The position numbers and the translations under genes were made by a program. Under the pieces are notes generated by a model. It was not told the origin of the DNA and searched no databases. It saw nothing but the letters and a program-made list of their open reading frames with translations. 64,000 nt of DNA, from positions 1 through 64,000 of the forward strand of contig CACYHH010000004.1 of the NCBI GenBank assembly GCA_902774115.1, in the 5' to 3' direction. This stretch comes from an uncultured Spirochaetales bacterium (GTDB lineage Bacteria > UBP6 > UBA1177). Positions 1-10,023 of the stretch are shown one piece after another (position 1 is the stretch's first letter; each line of letters starts with the position of its first letter).

Positions 1-3000
1 ATCAATGATGCAAGTCACGTAACTCTCGGCGGCACCGAAGTTTCTGTAGCTGAGGCAAACGCAATATTCACGAAATACTTCATGCCTTTTAACAGCAGGC
101 TTAACGACGAAGAAAAACTTCATCTTTTCAGAACGCTCTATCTTGCACTCAAATATGCAGGAACGATTTTCTATAACGGCACGGATGTTGAAGAACTCAA
201 CGACAGCCTTCTTGAAACGGCATACCTTGTCTTTGACGGTATCGACAGTAACGCAAATGCAGTCAGCATAGTTGATTCGTTTGACGCATCGGCGCACACC
301 GTTTCAGTCCTTGACGGAAACGAGATGGCTGCAAGACCTTACCTCACGAAACTGAGTGCACTTACAGAAAAAGAGTTTGAGAAAGTTCAGGAAAATACGC
401 GTACTTACTACACTCCGAAAGGCGATCTCAAGGAAAAATCGATAGTTCTCACTCCGGGAACACTTACTCAGGGTGAAAAGGCTCTCAAAGAACTGCTCGG
501 TTCTGAAAACGTCGATTCACTCGGCAGCATAACCGGAAAAATGACGATAGTTGCCAACTCGAAGATCTCAGGAAAGACCTATACTACGCAGAAGAGCTAC
601 GACTTCTTCGTAAACAATGACAGCGACGGCGTAAATTCGAAGCCGGTTCCTGCAAACATCCAGATCTTCGTAAACGATTCGACCGGTCACGCGATTGCGG
701 CTAATGCAAATCCGACGATAATCCTGAATCCGGGCAGCAAGGTCTACTATCCGACAAACGGCGTAGTCAGCATTGAGAACCTCACTCCGGCGGCATACAC
801 TGTCGACGCATTCGCAGACGGCTATTATGCAAAGAATGTCAGCGTAAACGTTCCTGCAGGAGCTACGTTCGGAGTAGAGATCAGACTTGACGAAGAGCTT
901 ACAAGCACGGCGGACGCAAATCTCGAGCTTAAGGTAAACATCAATACGGCAAAGCATCCGTCAAAAGTTTACATCCAGATCTACAACGATGACATGGATC
1001 TCGTAGCGAATGAAACTGCTAAGTTCAACGACGGAACGAACAAATATGAAAATGTAAATATCGAAATGAATTCAGGCAGATACACTCTTCTTGCAGTAGG
1101 AGAAGAGATGTACAGATACCTTGAAGCGATAACGCTTTACGAAGGATCAAATGAAAAAACGATAACAGTCGTTGCAAAGAACGCATGCGGCAACGGAATC
1201 GTTGATTCTGCAGAAGAGTGCGAACCTTCGGTCGAAGGATCAACTCTCGAAGTTCTCTGCGGAGAGATCTATCCTGCATCGACCAATCCTGAAAAGACTG
1301 CAACATGCGATCCGAACACATGTACCTTCAATAAAACTGATTGCGGCAAGGCTGCATACTGCGGAGACGGCATAATCGACGCTCCGTCAGAAGGATGTGA
1401 CGGCGGTGCAAAAGACTGCTCTGAAATAGCAGGTTTCGGCAATTCGACCGGTTCTGCACCTTGTGCTTCCGACTGCTCGGGATATATCACGGCAAACAAC
1501 TGCTCCAAAGCTACGGCAGAATGCGGCAATCTTCCTGCAAATGCAGTCTGGAACGACGGTTCAGGCAGATTTAATCAGAAATATGACGGTGCAGACTGGC
1601 TTCCGGCAGCAAAGACGGCAGTTTACGGCGATACGAAAGAAGAATGTGTCTTCTCCTGTGCAAAAGGCTACAAGTGGAACGGTTCTGTCTGCGAACAGTA
1701 TCCGCTTTCTCTTGCCATCATCTGCACCGGTGCGGACGGCTGCTCCGACAATACGAATGAGACCGAATGCCCGGCTTACGGCGTTGCTTTCTTCGGTCAG
1801 GATGTTCAGTATGCAGAAGCGGGATTCTGCACGCCTCATAACTTCACGACAAGCGGCACCGGAAACAAGTACGAGTGGCTTGCGAACGCTTCAGGTGCTA
1901 TGGACTGGGCTGACGCAGAGGCTTACTGTGCAAATTACGAGAATGAAAGCGGTTCCACGGCAGTCTGGAGACTTCCGAGCCCGACTGAACTTCTCTCGAT
2001 AGTTGACAGCAGCACTGCAAGTCCCGCTCTCAATGACATATTCACGACCGCAAATTATTCCTTCTGGGCGACCGGAGACGCTAAAAACAGCGAAAACGCA
2101 TGGATCATTGATGAAAACGGCGCACTGACAAGCGTTGCAAAGACTAATGCGAACAGCGTAATCTGCGTCAGAGTCCACGATTACGACGCACCGGAGAACC
2201 GCTTCACCGCAACTGCTGAAACAGTCAAAGACAATGAAAGCGGCTTAATGTGGCAGAAACAGGCGGTAGCATCGAGAACATGGGCTGAAGCACTCAACTA
2301 CTGCGGCGAAGTTTCGACTGATGACAAGTTTGACTGGAGACTTCCGAACAGAAACGAGCTTGCATCCCTCATAAATTATGAAAAAGTAAACGGTGCAGTC
2401 AGCGACTTCCCGGCAATAGCTGCAAAAGGCTTCTGGACTTCGACTGCTTCGGCAAACGAAACTGCGAAAGCTTGGACAGTTGATTTTGAGAGCGGCGCAG
2501 TTGAAGCGACTGACAAGACAAATACCAAATACATAATCTGCGTAAGGAACGACGAGCCGTGCTTCGGAGACGAATGCCCGAACGCATGCGGCTTCAATGC
2601 GTGCAAAGGTATGGCAAATTCGACAGGACTCTGCACCGCTAACGACTACAGCTTCACATGCGGCTGCAAATCTGGCTTCAACTGGAACCACGGCAAATGC
2701 CTGCTTGATACCACAAGATACACCGCATGCACCGGTTTACCGGAAAACGCTATCTGGAACACCGTATTCGGTATCAGCCAGACTTATGACGGCGACAAGT
2801 GGTATCCGAGCGAAGCAGGTTCGTTCAACAAGATCGCAAGCAGCACCGAATGCCGCTTCATCTGTGCGACAAACTACAAATGGGATGCTGATGAAGAAAA
2901 GTGTCTTCCGGTTTCGAGAATGACCAACTGCTCGGAGAAGAAACCTTACTCCGACTGGAACGTAGTTTCGAAGATCTCGCAGACCTGGGACGGCGAAAAG

Positions 3001-6000
3001 TGGCAGCCTTCGGCAGAGTCAGTCTACAACACAGAATCAAGCGAAGAAGAATGCAGATTCATCTGCAAAGAGCACTACAACTGGGACAGCGAAAACAATA
3101 TCTGTGACGGCGAAACGCAGCCTGCGACCTGTATAGGACTTCCGGCGAACGCACACTGGTGGAACGATCCTGCATCGATCACCCAGAAATGGACGAACGG
3201 CGGCTGGGCACCCGCTGCAACAGGCCGCTACAACGATGCACAGGCAGACAACGAATGCTACTTCGGATGCGATGAAAACTATGAATGGAACGGCACTGCC
3301 TGCGCTGCGAAGAAGCAGACCGCAAACTGTGAAGGTCTTCCCGACAATGCAGAATGGACAGGCGGATATTCCACCGTCCAGCAGACATGGAACGGTCTGG
3401 AGTGGTATCCGAACACCGTCGGCAGCTACAACACCGAAGCAAATTCAAGTTACTGCCGCTTCAAATGCAAGGCAAACTACAACTGGAACGGCTCTACCTG
3501 CGCAGCTGCGACGCAGATCGCAAACTGCACCGGACTTCTTGCAAACGCTCAGTGGAATACCGTTTCGAGCATAAAACAGACTTACGTCAACGGAAACTGG
3601 ATGCCGACGACCACGGCAACCTATCAGGAAGAAGCATCCGACATCGAATGCCACTTCAAATGCAAAGAACACTATGAGTGGAAAGACGGAGAGTGCAAAG
3701 CAGGAACGAAACCTGCAAACGCATGTACCGGTCTTCCTGCAAACGCGCAGTGGGTCGGAAACACGACTGTAGAGCAGACCTGGAACGGCACTGAATGGAC
3801 TCCGTCAACGGAAGGACACCACCAGTCAGTATCAACTACCGGCTGTGTTTTCACCTGCAAGACCAACTACAACTGGTCGAACGGTGAATGCAAAGCTGCA
3901 ACGCAGAACGGAGAGTGCACCGGACTTCCTGCAAACGCTCAGTGGAACGGCAGCAACACGATTCAGCAGACGTGGAACGGCTCGACCTGGCTTCCGGAAC
4001 TTGACGGTTTGTACAGCGAAAGCTCCGTTGCGAACCAGTGCAGATTCAAATGCAGACAAAACTACACATGGAACGGTACGTCATGCGAACCGAGGACTCA
4101 GATCGTAAGCTGCGGAACTCTTCCCGGAAATGCTGCATGGAACACAGTTTCACAGATCAAGCAGACCTGGAACGGTTCGACCGAAAAATGGGAACCCGCT
4201 GTAAATCTCGTACACAACGACACTTCAAGCGAGACTGAATGCCGCTACACATGCAAAACCAACTACGAGTTCAAAAACGGCGCGTGTGTTGCAAAGAAAC
4301 AGACGGCGGCATGCACGGGACTTCCGGCAAACGCAGTATGGAACAGTTCTACAGTCGTTCAGGAATGGAACGGCACTATGTGGGCTCCCGAAACGATAGG
4401 AACACACACGACCGGCAGTGCAACCGACAAATGTTACTTCAAGTGCATCGACGAAGGCGTAAAATTCGACTGGGATACGACAACCAGCACATGCAAAGGT
4501 CACACCAAGTCCAATGTCGCATGCGACAACAATTCGCTTCCGGCAAACGCTTCATGGTGGAACGCAAATATCAACCAGACATGGAGCGGCTCGGAGTGGC
4601 TTCCGACGACGACAGGCAGCTTCAGCAACAGTGCTGTTGATAACCAGTGCCGCTTCAAATGCAACAGCCACTACAGCTGGAACGGCGCGACATGCGAAGC
4701 AGAGACAAAGATTTCATCCTGCGGAACACTTCCGGCAAATGCTGAATGGAACACCGCTTCAAGTATAGAGCAGCACTGGGACGAAAGTGCTTCCGGATTT
4801 ACTCCGACTCTCACTCCGGAATACGGCACTGAGGCTACGACAGCTTACTGTCGCTTCAAATGCAAGGAAAATTACGAGTGGAAGAACGGTTCATGTCAGG
4901 CTAAGACAAAAACCGTTGCATGCACAGGACTTCCGGCAAATGCGGTATGGAGAACGAGCTCTTCTGGAACAGGCAGCTCATTCAGTATAACGCAGAGATG
5001 GAGCGGCACAGAATGGACTCCGTCAACAACAGGAACACACGGCTCCTTCATTTCAGGTCAGTGCCGTTTCACGTGTGCTGATGAAGGCTATAAGTTCAAA
5101 TGGGAGAACAACGCATGCCTGCCGAACACAATCACAGATCAAGAGTGCGAAGGACTGCCCGACAACGCTGAATGGACAGGCGGTTTCTCAACTATATCTC
5201 AGACATGGAACCCGGCTACCAACAGTTTTGAACATGGTCTTTGGGCAACATTCGCTACCGAGGCGGATTCCGCTTACTGCCACTTCAAATGTAAGGAAAA
5301 CTACACTTGGACCGGTCTTGAAGACGATACAGCCGATGACGGAGAATGCGTTGCAGACACAAGGACTATGGATTGCAAGACTCTGCCTGAAAACGCAGTA
5401 TGGAACTACGTTCCGACTATTACCCAGACTTGGGACGGCAAACAGTGGCTTCCTAAACTTGAACCGAAATACAATGTTGTCGGAAGCGAATCGGAATGTC
5501 TCTATATCTGTGATGCCGGATACTATCCGCTTGACGGTAAATGTGTCGGGAGTCCTTGCGATGATTATGATCCGTGCAGCGGCGTTGACAATGCAAACGG
5601 AACATGTTTAGGAAACGGCAATATGATTCTTTCGTACGCCTGTGAATGCAACAGCGGATACTACTGGTGGGGCAGAACGGGCTGCCGTTCTCAGAATGTG
5701 ACTCTCGGAAATTTGTGTCCCGGTACAATGAGGTGTTACAGCAACGATTCTGAAATAGGCTGTCCGGAATCGCAGTCAGGAACAGGTGAAAGCTATAATT
5801 TCTACGGTCAGGACGCATACTATGAGGAAACAGGTTTCTGCGTTCCCAAAAACTTCTCAGTCGGAGGAACCGTTTCTGAACCTATAACTATTGACAACGC
5901 TACAGGTCTTAAGTGGACAAAGAATCATTCCGGCAATCAAGACTATAGTGAAGCCAAAACCTACTGTTCAGAACTCACTTACGGCGGTGAGACCGGCTGG

Positions 6001-7845
6001 AGACTTCCCAGCATCAAAGAGTTAATGACAATATTTGACAATAGTATGAGAAATCCTGCAGTAGACACGAGATATTTCGATGCCGATGACATTTACGATA
6101 CATTCTGGTCAATTACTGAGGTTCAAGTTGAATCGGATTTCACGCTGGTATGGACCTTCTCTTCTTCCAGCGGCTCTATCTCCCAGACGATCACTCTTCT
6201 TTCTCGTGAGGCCGCCATTTGCGTAAAGGGAACTATGACAGAGACTCCGTCGTTCACCACTGTAGTAAGTAATGCAGTAGTCAAAGACAGTACGACAGAA
6301 CTTTACTGGCAGAAAGACTACGCAACCGGCAAAACCTGGCAGCAGGCTCTTGAATACTGCGAAAATCTGACTTTAGGCGGATACGATGACTGGAGACTTC
6401 CGAATTACAACGAACTTGCGTCCATTATTGATTTTACAAGAACAGACCCTGCCGCTAACCCAACTTATCTCAATATACCGACTGACGAAACAAAATATTT
6501 CTGGACTTCCACAACAAGACAAGACTCTCCCAATAAAGCTCTTGCATTTGATTTTAAAGTGGGTCTTTCAAAATTCGGCATTGCAAAATCAGATATGAAC
6601 TATGTCCGCTGCGTCCGCTCAGATCTTTGCGGTGCAGGAAAATTCCTGTCCGGTAAAAACTGTGTGACGAGTCCGTGCACTACAAGTTCATGCTCTTCTG
6701 TCGCCAACTCCGACGGAGTATGCATACCGATTACAGAAACTACCTATTCATGCGGCTGTGCCGACGGATACACTTGGGAAAGCTCGACTTCGAGCTGCAT
6801 AGCCGATCCGTGCATCACCAACAACGAGTGTATTTCCATGGAAGGTTCCGACAAAATATGCACGCCTGATGACGGAAAAATCAAATGCGGCTGCGTTGAT
6901 GGTTACTTCTGGAACGGTTCAAGATGCATGAAGAAAGTCTTCGGCAACATCTGCACCGGGCAGCAGCAATGTTACAATGGAAGAAAAATAATAGATTGTC
7001 CGGAGAGCGAAGATGAAGAATTCTTCGGTCAGGATGCATATTACGCCTCAAAAGGTGTCTGCACTCCGCAAAGCTTTATTATCAAAACTCCATATAGCAC
7101 CAAACCTGATGAAAAGGTCGTTCTTGATGAAAACACGAAGTTGGAGTGGCAGCGGACGATTTCCGGAGAGACATATACTTTCTATCAGGCGGTAACATAC
7201 TGCGCTAATCTTGAATATGCCGGATACGATGACTGGAGACTTCCGACTACGAAAGAACTTGCAAGTATTATGGATCAACGCACCAATGCTCATCTGAACA
7301 CCGATTATTTTAGTACACAAGTAAACAAACAATTCTGGACTTCGAAAAGGTATGTGAGTGATACGAATAAAGCATGGACTATAGATTTCGGCTCATCAAC
7401 CTCAAATGTAATAGAAAGAGCAACAGGTGATGCTTTCTATGCTGTCTGCGTCCGCGGCGAAATTCTGCCGGAAAGTTCTTTTACAACATTTACAAAGAAC
7501 GGAGACAGCATAATTAAGGATAATGTTACCGGACTTATGTGGCAGTATCTTGTAGATGAGGGAGACTGGTCTTATGCACTGAATTACTGCAAAAGTTCGA
7601 CTTACGGCGGATATACAGACTGGAGATTGCCTAACATTAATGAACTTCTGTCAATCGTTAATTACGACAGATACCGTCCGACAACTGATATACCTGCGGC
7701 AATTGCTGAAAATCTGACAGTATGCTCTTCTACCACTAATACAAGCAGTAGCGGAGCCAGAAATTGTGACAGAATAACTTTCAGTGACGGAAGCTTCTCC
7801 ATGTTCCGCAAAACCGGTGATCATGATGTTCTCTGCGTCCGTTAA
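1..7845 (+). CDS. Giant Cys/Trp-rich repetitive surface or secreted protein with Lcl/DUF1566 domains (5' end outside window)
   Basis: The frame is open from base 1, so the true start lies upstream; the first Met in view is at 82. Order of parts: an unrecognised N-terminal region; a small beta-domain resembling carboxypeptidase-regulatory folds (about 640-900); two Myxococcus-type Cys-rich repeats (CGNGIVDSAEECE, YCGDGIID; about 1185-1500); one 65-residue repeat; a pair of Lcl/DUF1566 domains (about 1700-2560); an EGF-like segment; 14 tandem 60-70-residue repeats (about 2720-5550) with consensus C-x-G-LPANA-x-W ... QTWNG-x-W-x-P ... ECRFKC-x-x-NY-x-W; an EGF-like segment; a second Lcl pair (about 5700-6620); two EGF-like segments; and a third Lcl pair up to the stop. 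Each Lcl domain carries a W-RLPN-ELASI core and ends CVR. The many cysteines imply disulfides and export. Role unknown; adhesion or surface coating is a guess. Confidence 0.85.
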   Translation: MNDASHVTLGGTEVSVAEANAIFTKYFMPFNSRLNDEEKLHLFRTLYLALKYAGTIFYNGTDVEELNDSLLETAYLVFDGIDSNANAVSIVDSFDASAHTVSVLDGNEMAARPYLTKLSALTEKEFEKVQENTRTYYTPKGDLKEKSIVLTPGTLTQGEKALKELLGSENVDSLGSITGKMTIVANSKISGKTYTTQKSYDFFVNNDSDGVNSKPVPANIQIFVNDSTGHAIAANANPTIILNPGSKVYYPTNGVVSIENLTPAAYTVDAFADGYYAKNVSVNVPAGATFGVEIRLDEELTSTADANLELKVNINTAKHPSKVYIQIYNDDMDLVANETAKFNDGTNKYENVNIEMNSGRYTLLAVGEEMYRYLEAITLYEGSNEKTITVVAKNACGNGIVDSAEECEPSVEGSTLEVLCGEIYPASTNPEKTATCDPNTCTFNKTDCGKAAYCGDGIIDAPSEGCDGGAKDCSEIAGFGNSTGSAPCASDCSGYITANNCSKATAECGNLPANAVWNDGSGRFNQKYDGADWLPAAKTAVYGDTKEECVFSCAKGYKWNGSVCEQYPLSLAIICTGADGCSDNTNETECPAYGVAFFGQDVQYAEAGFCTPHNFTTSGTGNKYEWLANASGAMDWADAEAYCANYENESGSTAVWRLPSPTELLSIVDSSTASPALNDIFTTANYSFWATGDAKNSENAWIIDENGALTSVAKTNANSVICVRVHDYDAPENRFTATAETVKDNESGLMWQKQAVASRTWAEALNYCGEVSTDDKFDWRLPNRNELASLINYEKVNGAVSDFPAIAAKGFWTSTASANETAKAWTVDFESGAVEATDKTNTKYIICVRNDEPCFGDECPNACGFNACKGMANSTGLCTANDYSFTCGCKSGFNWNHGKCLLDTTRYTACTGLPENAIWNTVFGISQTYDGDKWYPSEAGSFNKIASSTECRFICATNYKWDADEEKCLPVSRMTNCSEKKPYSDWNVVSKISQTWDGEKWQPSAESVYNTESSEEECRFICKEHYNWDSENNICDGETQPATCIGLPANAHWWNDPASITQKWTNGGWAPAATGRYNDAQADNECYFGCDENYEWNGTACAAKKQTANCEGLPDNAEWTGGYSTVQQTWNGLEWYPNTVGSYNTEANSSYCRFKCKANYNWNGSTCAAATQIANCTGLLANAQWNTVSSIKQTYVNGNWMPTTTATYQEEASDIECHFKCKEHYEWKDGECKAGTKPANACTGLPANAQWVGNTTVEQTWNGTEWTPSTEGHHQSVSTTGCVFTCKTNYNWSNGECKAATQNGECTGLPANAQWNGSNTIQQTWNGSTWLPELDGLYSESSVANQCRFKCRQNYTWNGTSCEPRTQIVSCGTLPGNAAWNTVSQIKQTWNGSTEKWEPAVNLVHNDTSSETECRYTCKTNYEFKNGACVAKKQTAACTGLPANAVWNSSTVVQEWNGTMWAPETIGTHTTGSATDKCYFKCIDEGVKFDWDTTTSTCKGHTKSNVACDNNSLPANASWWNANINQTWSGSEWLPTTTGSFSNSAVDNQCRFKCNSHYSWNGATCEAETKISSCGTLPANAEWNTASSIEQHWDESASGFTPTLTPEYGTEATTAYCRFKCKENYEWKNGSCQAKTKTVACTGLPANAVWRTSSSGTGSSFSITQRWSGTEWTPSTTGTHGSFISGQCRFTCADEGYKFKWENNACLPNTITDQECEGLPDNAEWTGGFSTISQTWNPATNSFEHGLWATFATEADSAYCHFKCKENYTWTGLEDDTADDGECVADTRTMDCKTLPENAVWNYVPTITQTWDGKQWLPKLEPKYNVVGSESECLYICDAGYYPLDGKCVGSPCDDYDPCSGVDNANGTCLGNGNMILSYACECNSGYYWWGRTGCRSQNVTLGNLCPGTMRCYSNDSEIGCPESQSGTGESYNFYGQDAYYEETGFCVPKNFSVGGTVSEPITIDNATGLKWTKNHSGNQDYSEAKTYCSELTYGGETGWRLPSIKELMTIFDNSMRNPAVDTRYFDADDIYDTFWSITEVQVESDFTLVWTFSSSSGSISQTITLLSREAAICVKGTMTETPSFTTVVSNAVVKDSTTELYWQKDYATGKTWQQALEYCENLTLGGYDDWRLPNYNELASIIDFTRTDPAANPTYLNIPTDETKYFWTSTTRQDSPNKALAFDFKVGLSKFGIAKSDMNYVRCVRSDLCGAGKFLSGKNCVTSPCTTSSCSSVANSDGVCIPITETTYSCGCADGYTWESSTSSCIADPCITNNECISMEGSDKICTPDDGKIKCGCVDGYFWNGSRCMKKVFGNICTGQQQCYNGRKIIDCPESEDEEFFGQDAYYASKGVCTPQSFIIKTPYSTKPDEKVVLDENTKLEWQRTISGETYTFYQAVTYCANLEYAGYDDWRLPTTKELASIMDQRTNAHLNTDYFSTQVNKQFWTSKRYVSDTNKAWTIDFGSSTSNVIERATGDAFYAVCVRGEILPESSFTTFTKNGDSIIKDNVTGLMWQYLVDEGDWSYALNYCKSSTYGGYTDWRLPNINELLSIVNYDRYRPTTDIPAAIAENLTVCSSTTNTSSSGARNCDRITFSDGSFSMFRKTGDHDVLCVR

Positions 7846-7902
7846 GGCGCTCCTGAACGCTTTTCTGCAATCCTGAACATCTCCAAAAATCGTGGTTCAT
7901 CG

Positions 7903-7931
7903 GTAGAAACGTCATAATATGGCGTCTCTAC
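7903..7931. repeat. Imperfect palindrome in the 7846-8019 gap
   Basis: The arms GTAGAAACGTCATA and TATGGCGTCTCTAC pair at 12 of 14 positions. It lies between the giant gene and murG. A TATAAT at 7940-7945 follows, but I see no convincing -35 at the right distance. The GTAGAGACG-type arm recurs in the palindrome at 42161-42184, so this may be a dispersed palindromic repeat rather than a terminator; there is no T-run after it. Confidence 0.5.
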
Positions 7932-8019
7932 AAATTAGGTATAATTTCACATCTTTTTTACTTGTAATATTCCTTATTTTTGTTAAAAAGCATTGGTTTT
8001 TTGTACAAAAAGAGGTTCT

Positions 8020-10023
8020 ATGAAAGAAAAAAAGATAAAATTCATCTTCACGGGCGGCGGAAGCGGCGGTCATGTCAGTCCAGCGCTTGCAGTTGCAGCC
8101 GAACTCAAAAAAACTCTTCCGGAAGCTGAAATCACCTACATAGGAGTTAAAAACAAAGCCGAAGCGCACATGGTTCCGAAAGTCGGAATCCCGCTGAAAT
8201 TCGTGAAAAGCGCACCTCTTCCGCAGGGAAAATCACCTGCCCGGCTGCTGAAATTCGCAGTTACGATGTTCTCAGGGCTTACGAAAGCGGCTCTTCTCCT
8301 GCTGAAAATCAGGCCTGCCGCAGTTTTCGCTACCGGAGGATTCGTCAGTGCGCCCACAGTCTTTGCAGCGTGGTTCCTGCGCAAGGCTACTTTCGGGCTT
8401 TTCAAAACCAGGATCATGATCCACGAATCAAATACCGATCTCGGCAAAATGAACAAAGCCGCAGCAAAGGCTGCCGACAAAGTTGCCGTTTCATTTTCCG
8501 AAACGATCAGGCATCTGCCGAAAAACAAAGGATTTTTCTCAGGTTATCCGGTAAGAAGTTCTATTGCTCTTGAAGAAAGAAGTGCCGCAAGAAAAGAGCT
8601 CGGAATTCCGAATGACGCATTCGTGATTTTCGCTTTCGGCGGCTCTCAGGGATCGCGCACAATAAACCGCGTCCTCGCAAATTCCGCAAAAAAACTTCTT
8701 GAAAATCCAAGCACTTATATAATTCACGGCGCAGGCAAACCTTTCGGCAAAGTCTATGAATACCACGGTTTCAACGATGTTTCCGGCATTCTGGAAAAAC
8801 AGAAACTTTCCGAAGAAGAGAAAAAACGCTATCTTCTCCGCGATTTCATAGACAACATGGGGCTTTACTACGCAGCATCGGATCTTCTTGTCATCAGGGC
8901 TGGAGCGGGTTCGATCGTCGAAGTGTGCCGTCAGGGAAAACCTTCGGTCATAATCCCGATAAGCAATATCGGAAACGATCATCAGATCGGCAACGCCCGC
9001 TTTATAGAACGTGCCGGAGCGGCAGCCGTAATTTATGAAAGAACCGATCCATTGAACGGAATCGACATCGCGTTTGCCGATGCGGACGAATTCTGCGAAA
9101 CAGTATCAAAACTCAGAGCCGACAAGCAGAAACTTACAGAAATGTCGGAAGCTGCAAAAAACATTTTCCCCGGCAATCCGGCGGAAATAATCGTCAAAAA
9201 TCTTCTTTACCTCTGCCGGCTCGGCGAAAAACCGGATGAAATAAAGGGAACCGAATTCGTAAACGACCGCGTTCTCGGGCTCAATTCGACCTCGCTCGAA
9301 AAGTTTCTGCAGAAAACAAAATCCGGCGCAGAAAAGCCGCTCGAAGCTGACGAAATCAAGCTCATAAAAAACAAGATTGATATGCTTTTTTCATCCCGCA
9401 ATCCGGTTATCAAAGCCCGTGCGTGCCGCTCTTCCGGAATCCTGGGTTATTCCGAAGTCATTCCGCTCATAATCCGATACGCCGCAGACAAAAACAGCGC
9501 ACCTTTTCTCAGCAGAGACGCTTTTGTTGCATTGAAACAGCTCTCTCTCGTCTGCGAAACAGACAAACGCGACGATCTTTTCAAGGCGATCCTTTCCGGG
9601 CTTGAAAATTCATACTACGAAACCCGTTTTTCGGCAGAAAAGTGCATCCCGGCGTTTGCGGGACACTTCGGGATCAGCGAAAACGAACGCGGAAAATTTA
9701 TGGAACTTCTTTTTAAAAATATGGCCGACCACTGCTTTGAGGTAAGAGCTGAGGCAATTCTTGCAGCTGCACAGATCTCAACCGATATCGAAAATCTGCT
9801 CAAGCACTTCTCGAAACTCTATTTCGATGCCGTATGGAAAGTGCGGATGGCTATTCTGCAGGCCTTTGAAATCCTCATAAAAAGAGGCGTTCTCGATAGA
9901 AGTGCAGCTGTATCGGAAATCGACAGAATCCTTATCACGAGCAACGGATACACGACCGAATACGAACTCAAAAAAGAGTATAATTCGGTCTTGGAACTCA
10001 TTTCACAGGAGAAAAAATCATGA
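8020..10023 (+). CDS. murG: MurG (undecaprenyl-PP-MurNAc-pentapeptide GlcNAc transferase) with a C-terminal HEAT-like extension
   Basis: Transfers GlcNAc from UDP-GlcNAc to lipid I to make lipid II on the inner face of the cytoplasmic membrane. The N-terminal glycine-rich loop TGGGSGGHVSP (residues 11-21), FAFGGSQGSRTINRV and the UDP-GlcNAc site region RAGAGSIVEV are all present. The MurG part ends near residue 385, about the usual family length. A further ~270 residues form helical repeats with HEAT-like spacing (such as SRNPVIKARACRSSGILGY and CFEVRAEAILAAAQI). The ATG at 8020 is preferred over an upstream in-frame TTG at 7993 because AGAGG sits just before it. The stop overlaps the mraY start (ATGA), so the two are translationally coupled. 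The extension is unusual for MurG and may be a protein-docking scaffold. Confidence 0.93.
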   Translation: MKEKKIKFIFTGGGSGGHVSPALAVAAELKKTLPEAEITYIGVKNKAEAHMVPKVGIPLKFVKSAPLPQGKSPARLLKFAVTMFSGLTKAALLLLKIRPAAVFATGGFVSAPTVFAAWFLRKATFGLFKTRIMIHESNTDLGKMNKAAAKAADKVAVSFSETIRHLPKNKGFFSGYPVRSSIALEERSAARKELGIPNDAFVIFAFGGSQGSRTINRVLANSAKKLLENPSTYIIHGAGKPFGKVYEYHGFNDVSGILEKQKLSEEEKKRYLLRDFIDNMGLYYAASDLLVIRAGAGSIVEVCRQGKPSVIIPISNIGNDHQIGNARFIERAGAAAVIYERTDPLNGIDIAFADADEFCETVSKLRADKQKLTEMSEAAKNIFPGNPAEIIVKNLLYLCRLGEKPDEIKGTEFVNDRVLGLNSTSLEKFLQKTKSGAEKPLEADEIKLIKNKIDMLFSSRNPVIKARACRSSGILGYSEVIPLIIRYAADKNSAPFLSRDAFVALKQLSLVCETDKRDDLFKAILSGLENSYYETRFSAEKCIPAFAGHFGISENERGKFMELLFKNMADHCFEVRAEAILAAAQISTDIENLLKHFSKLYFDAVWKVRMAILQAFEILIKRGVLDRSAAVSEIDRILITSNGYTTEYELKKEYNSVLELISQEKKS

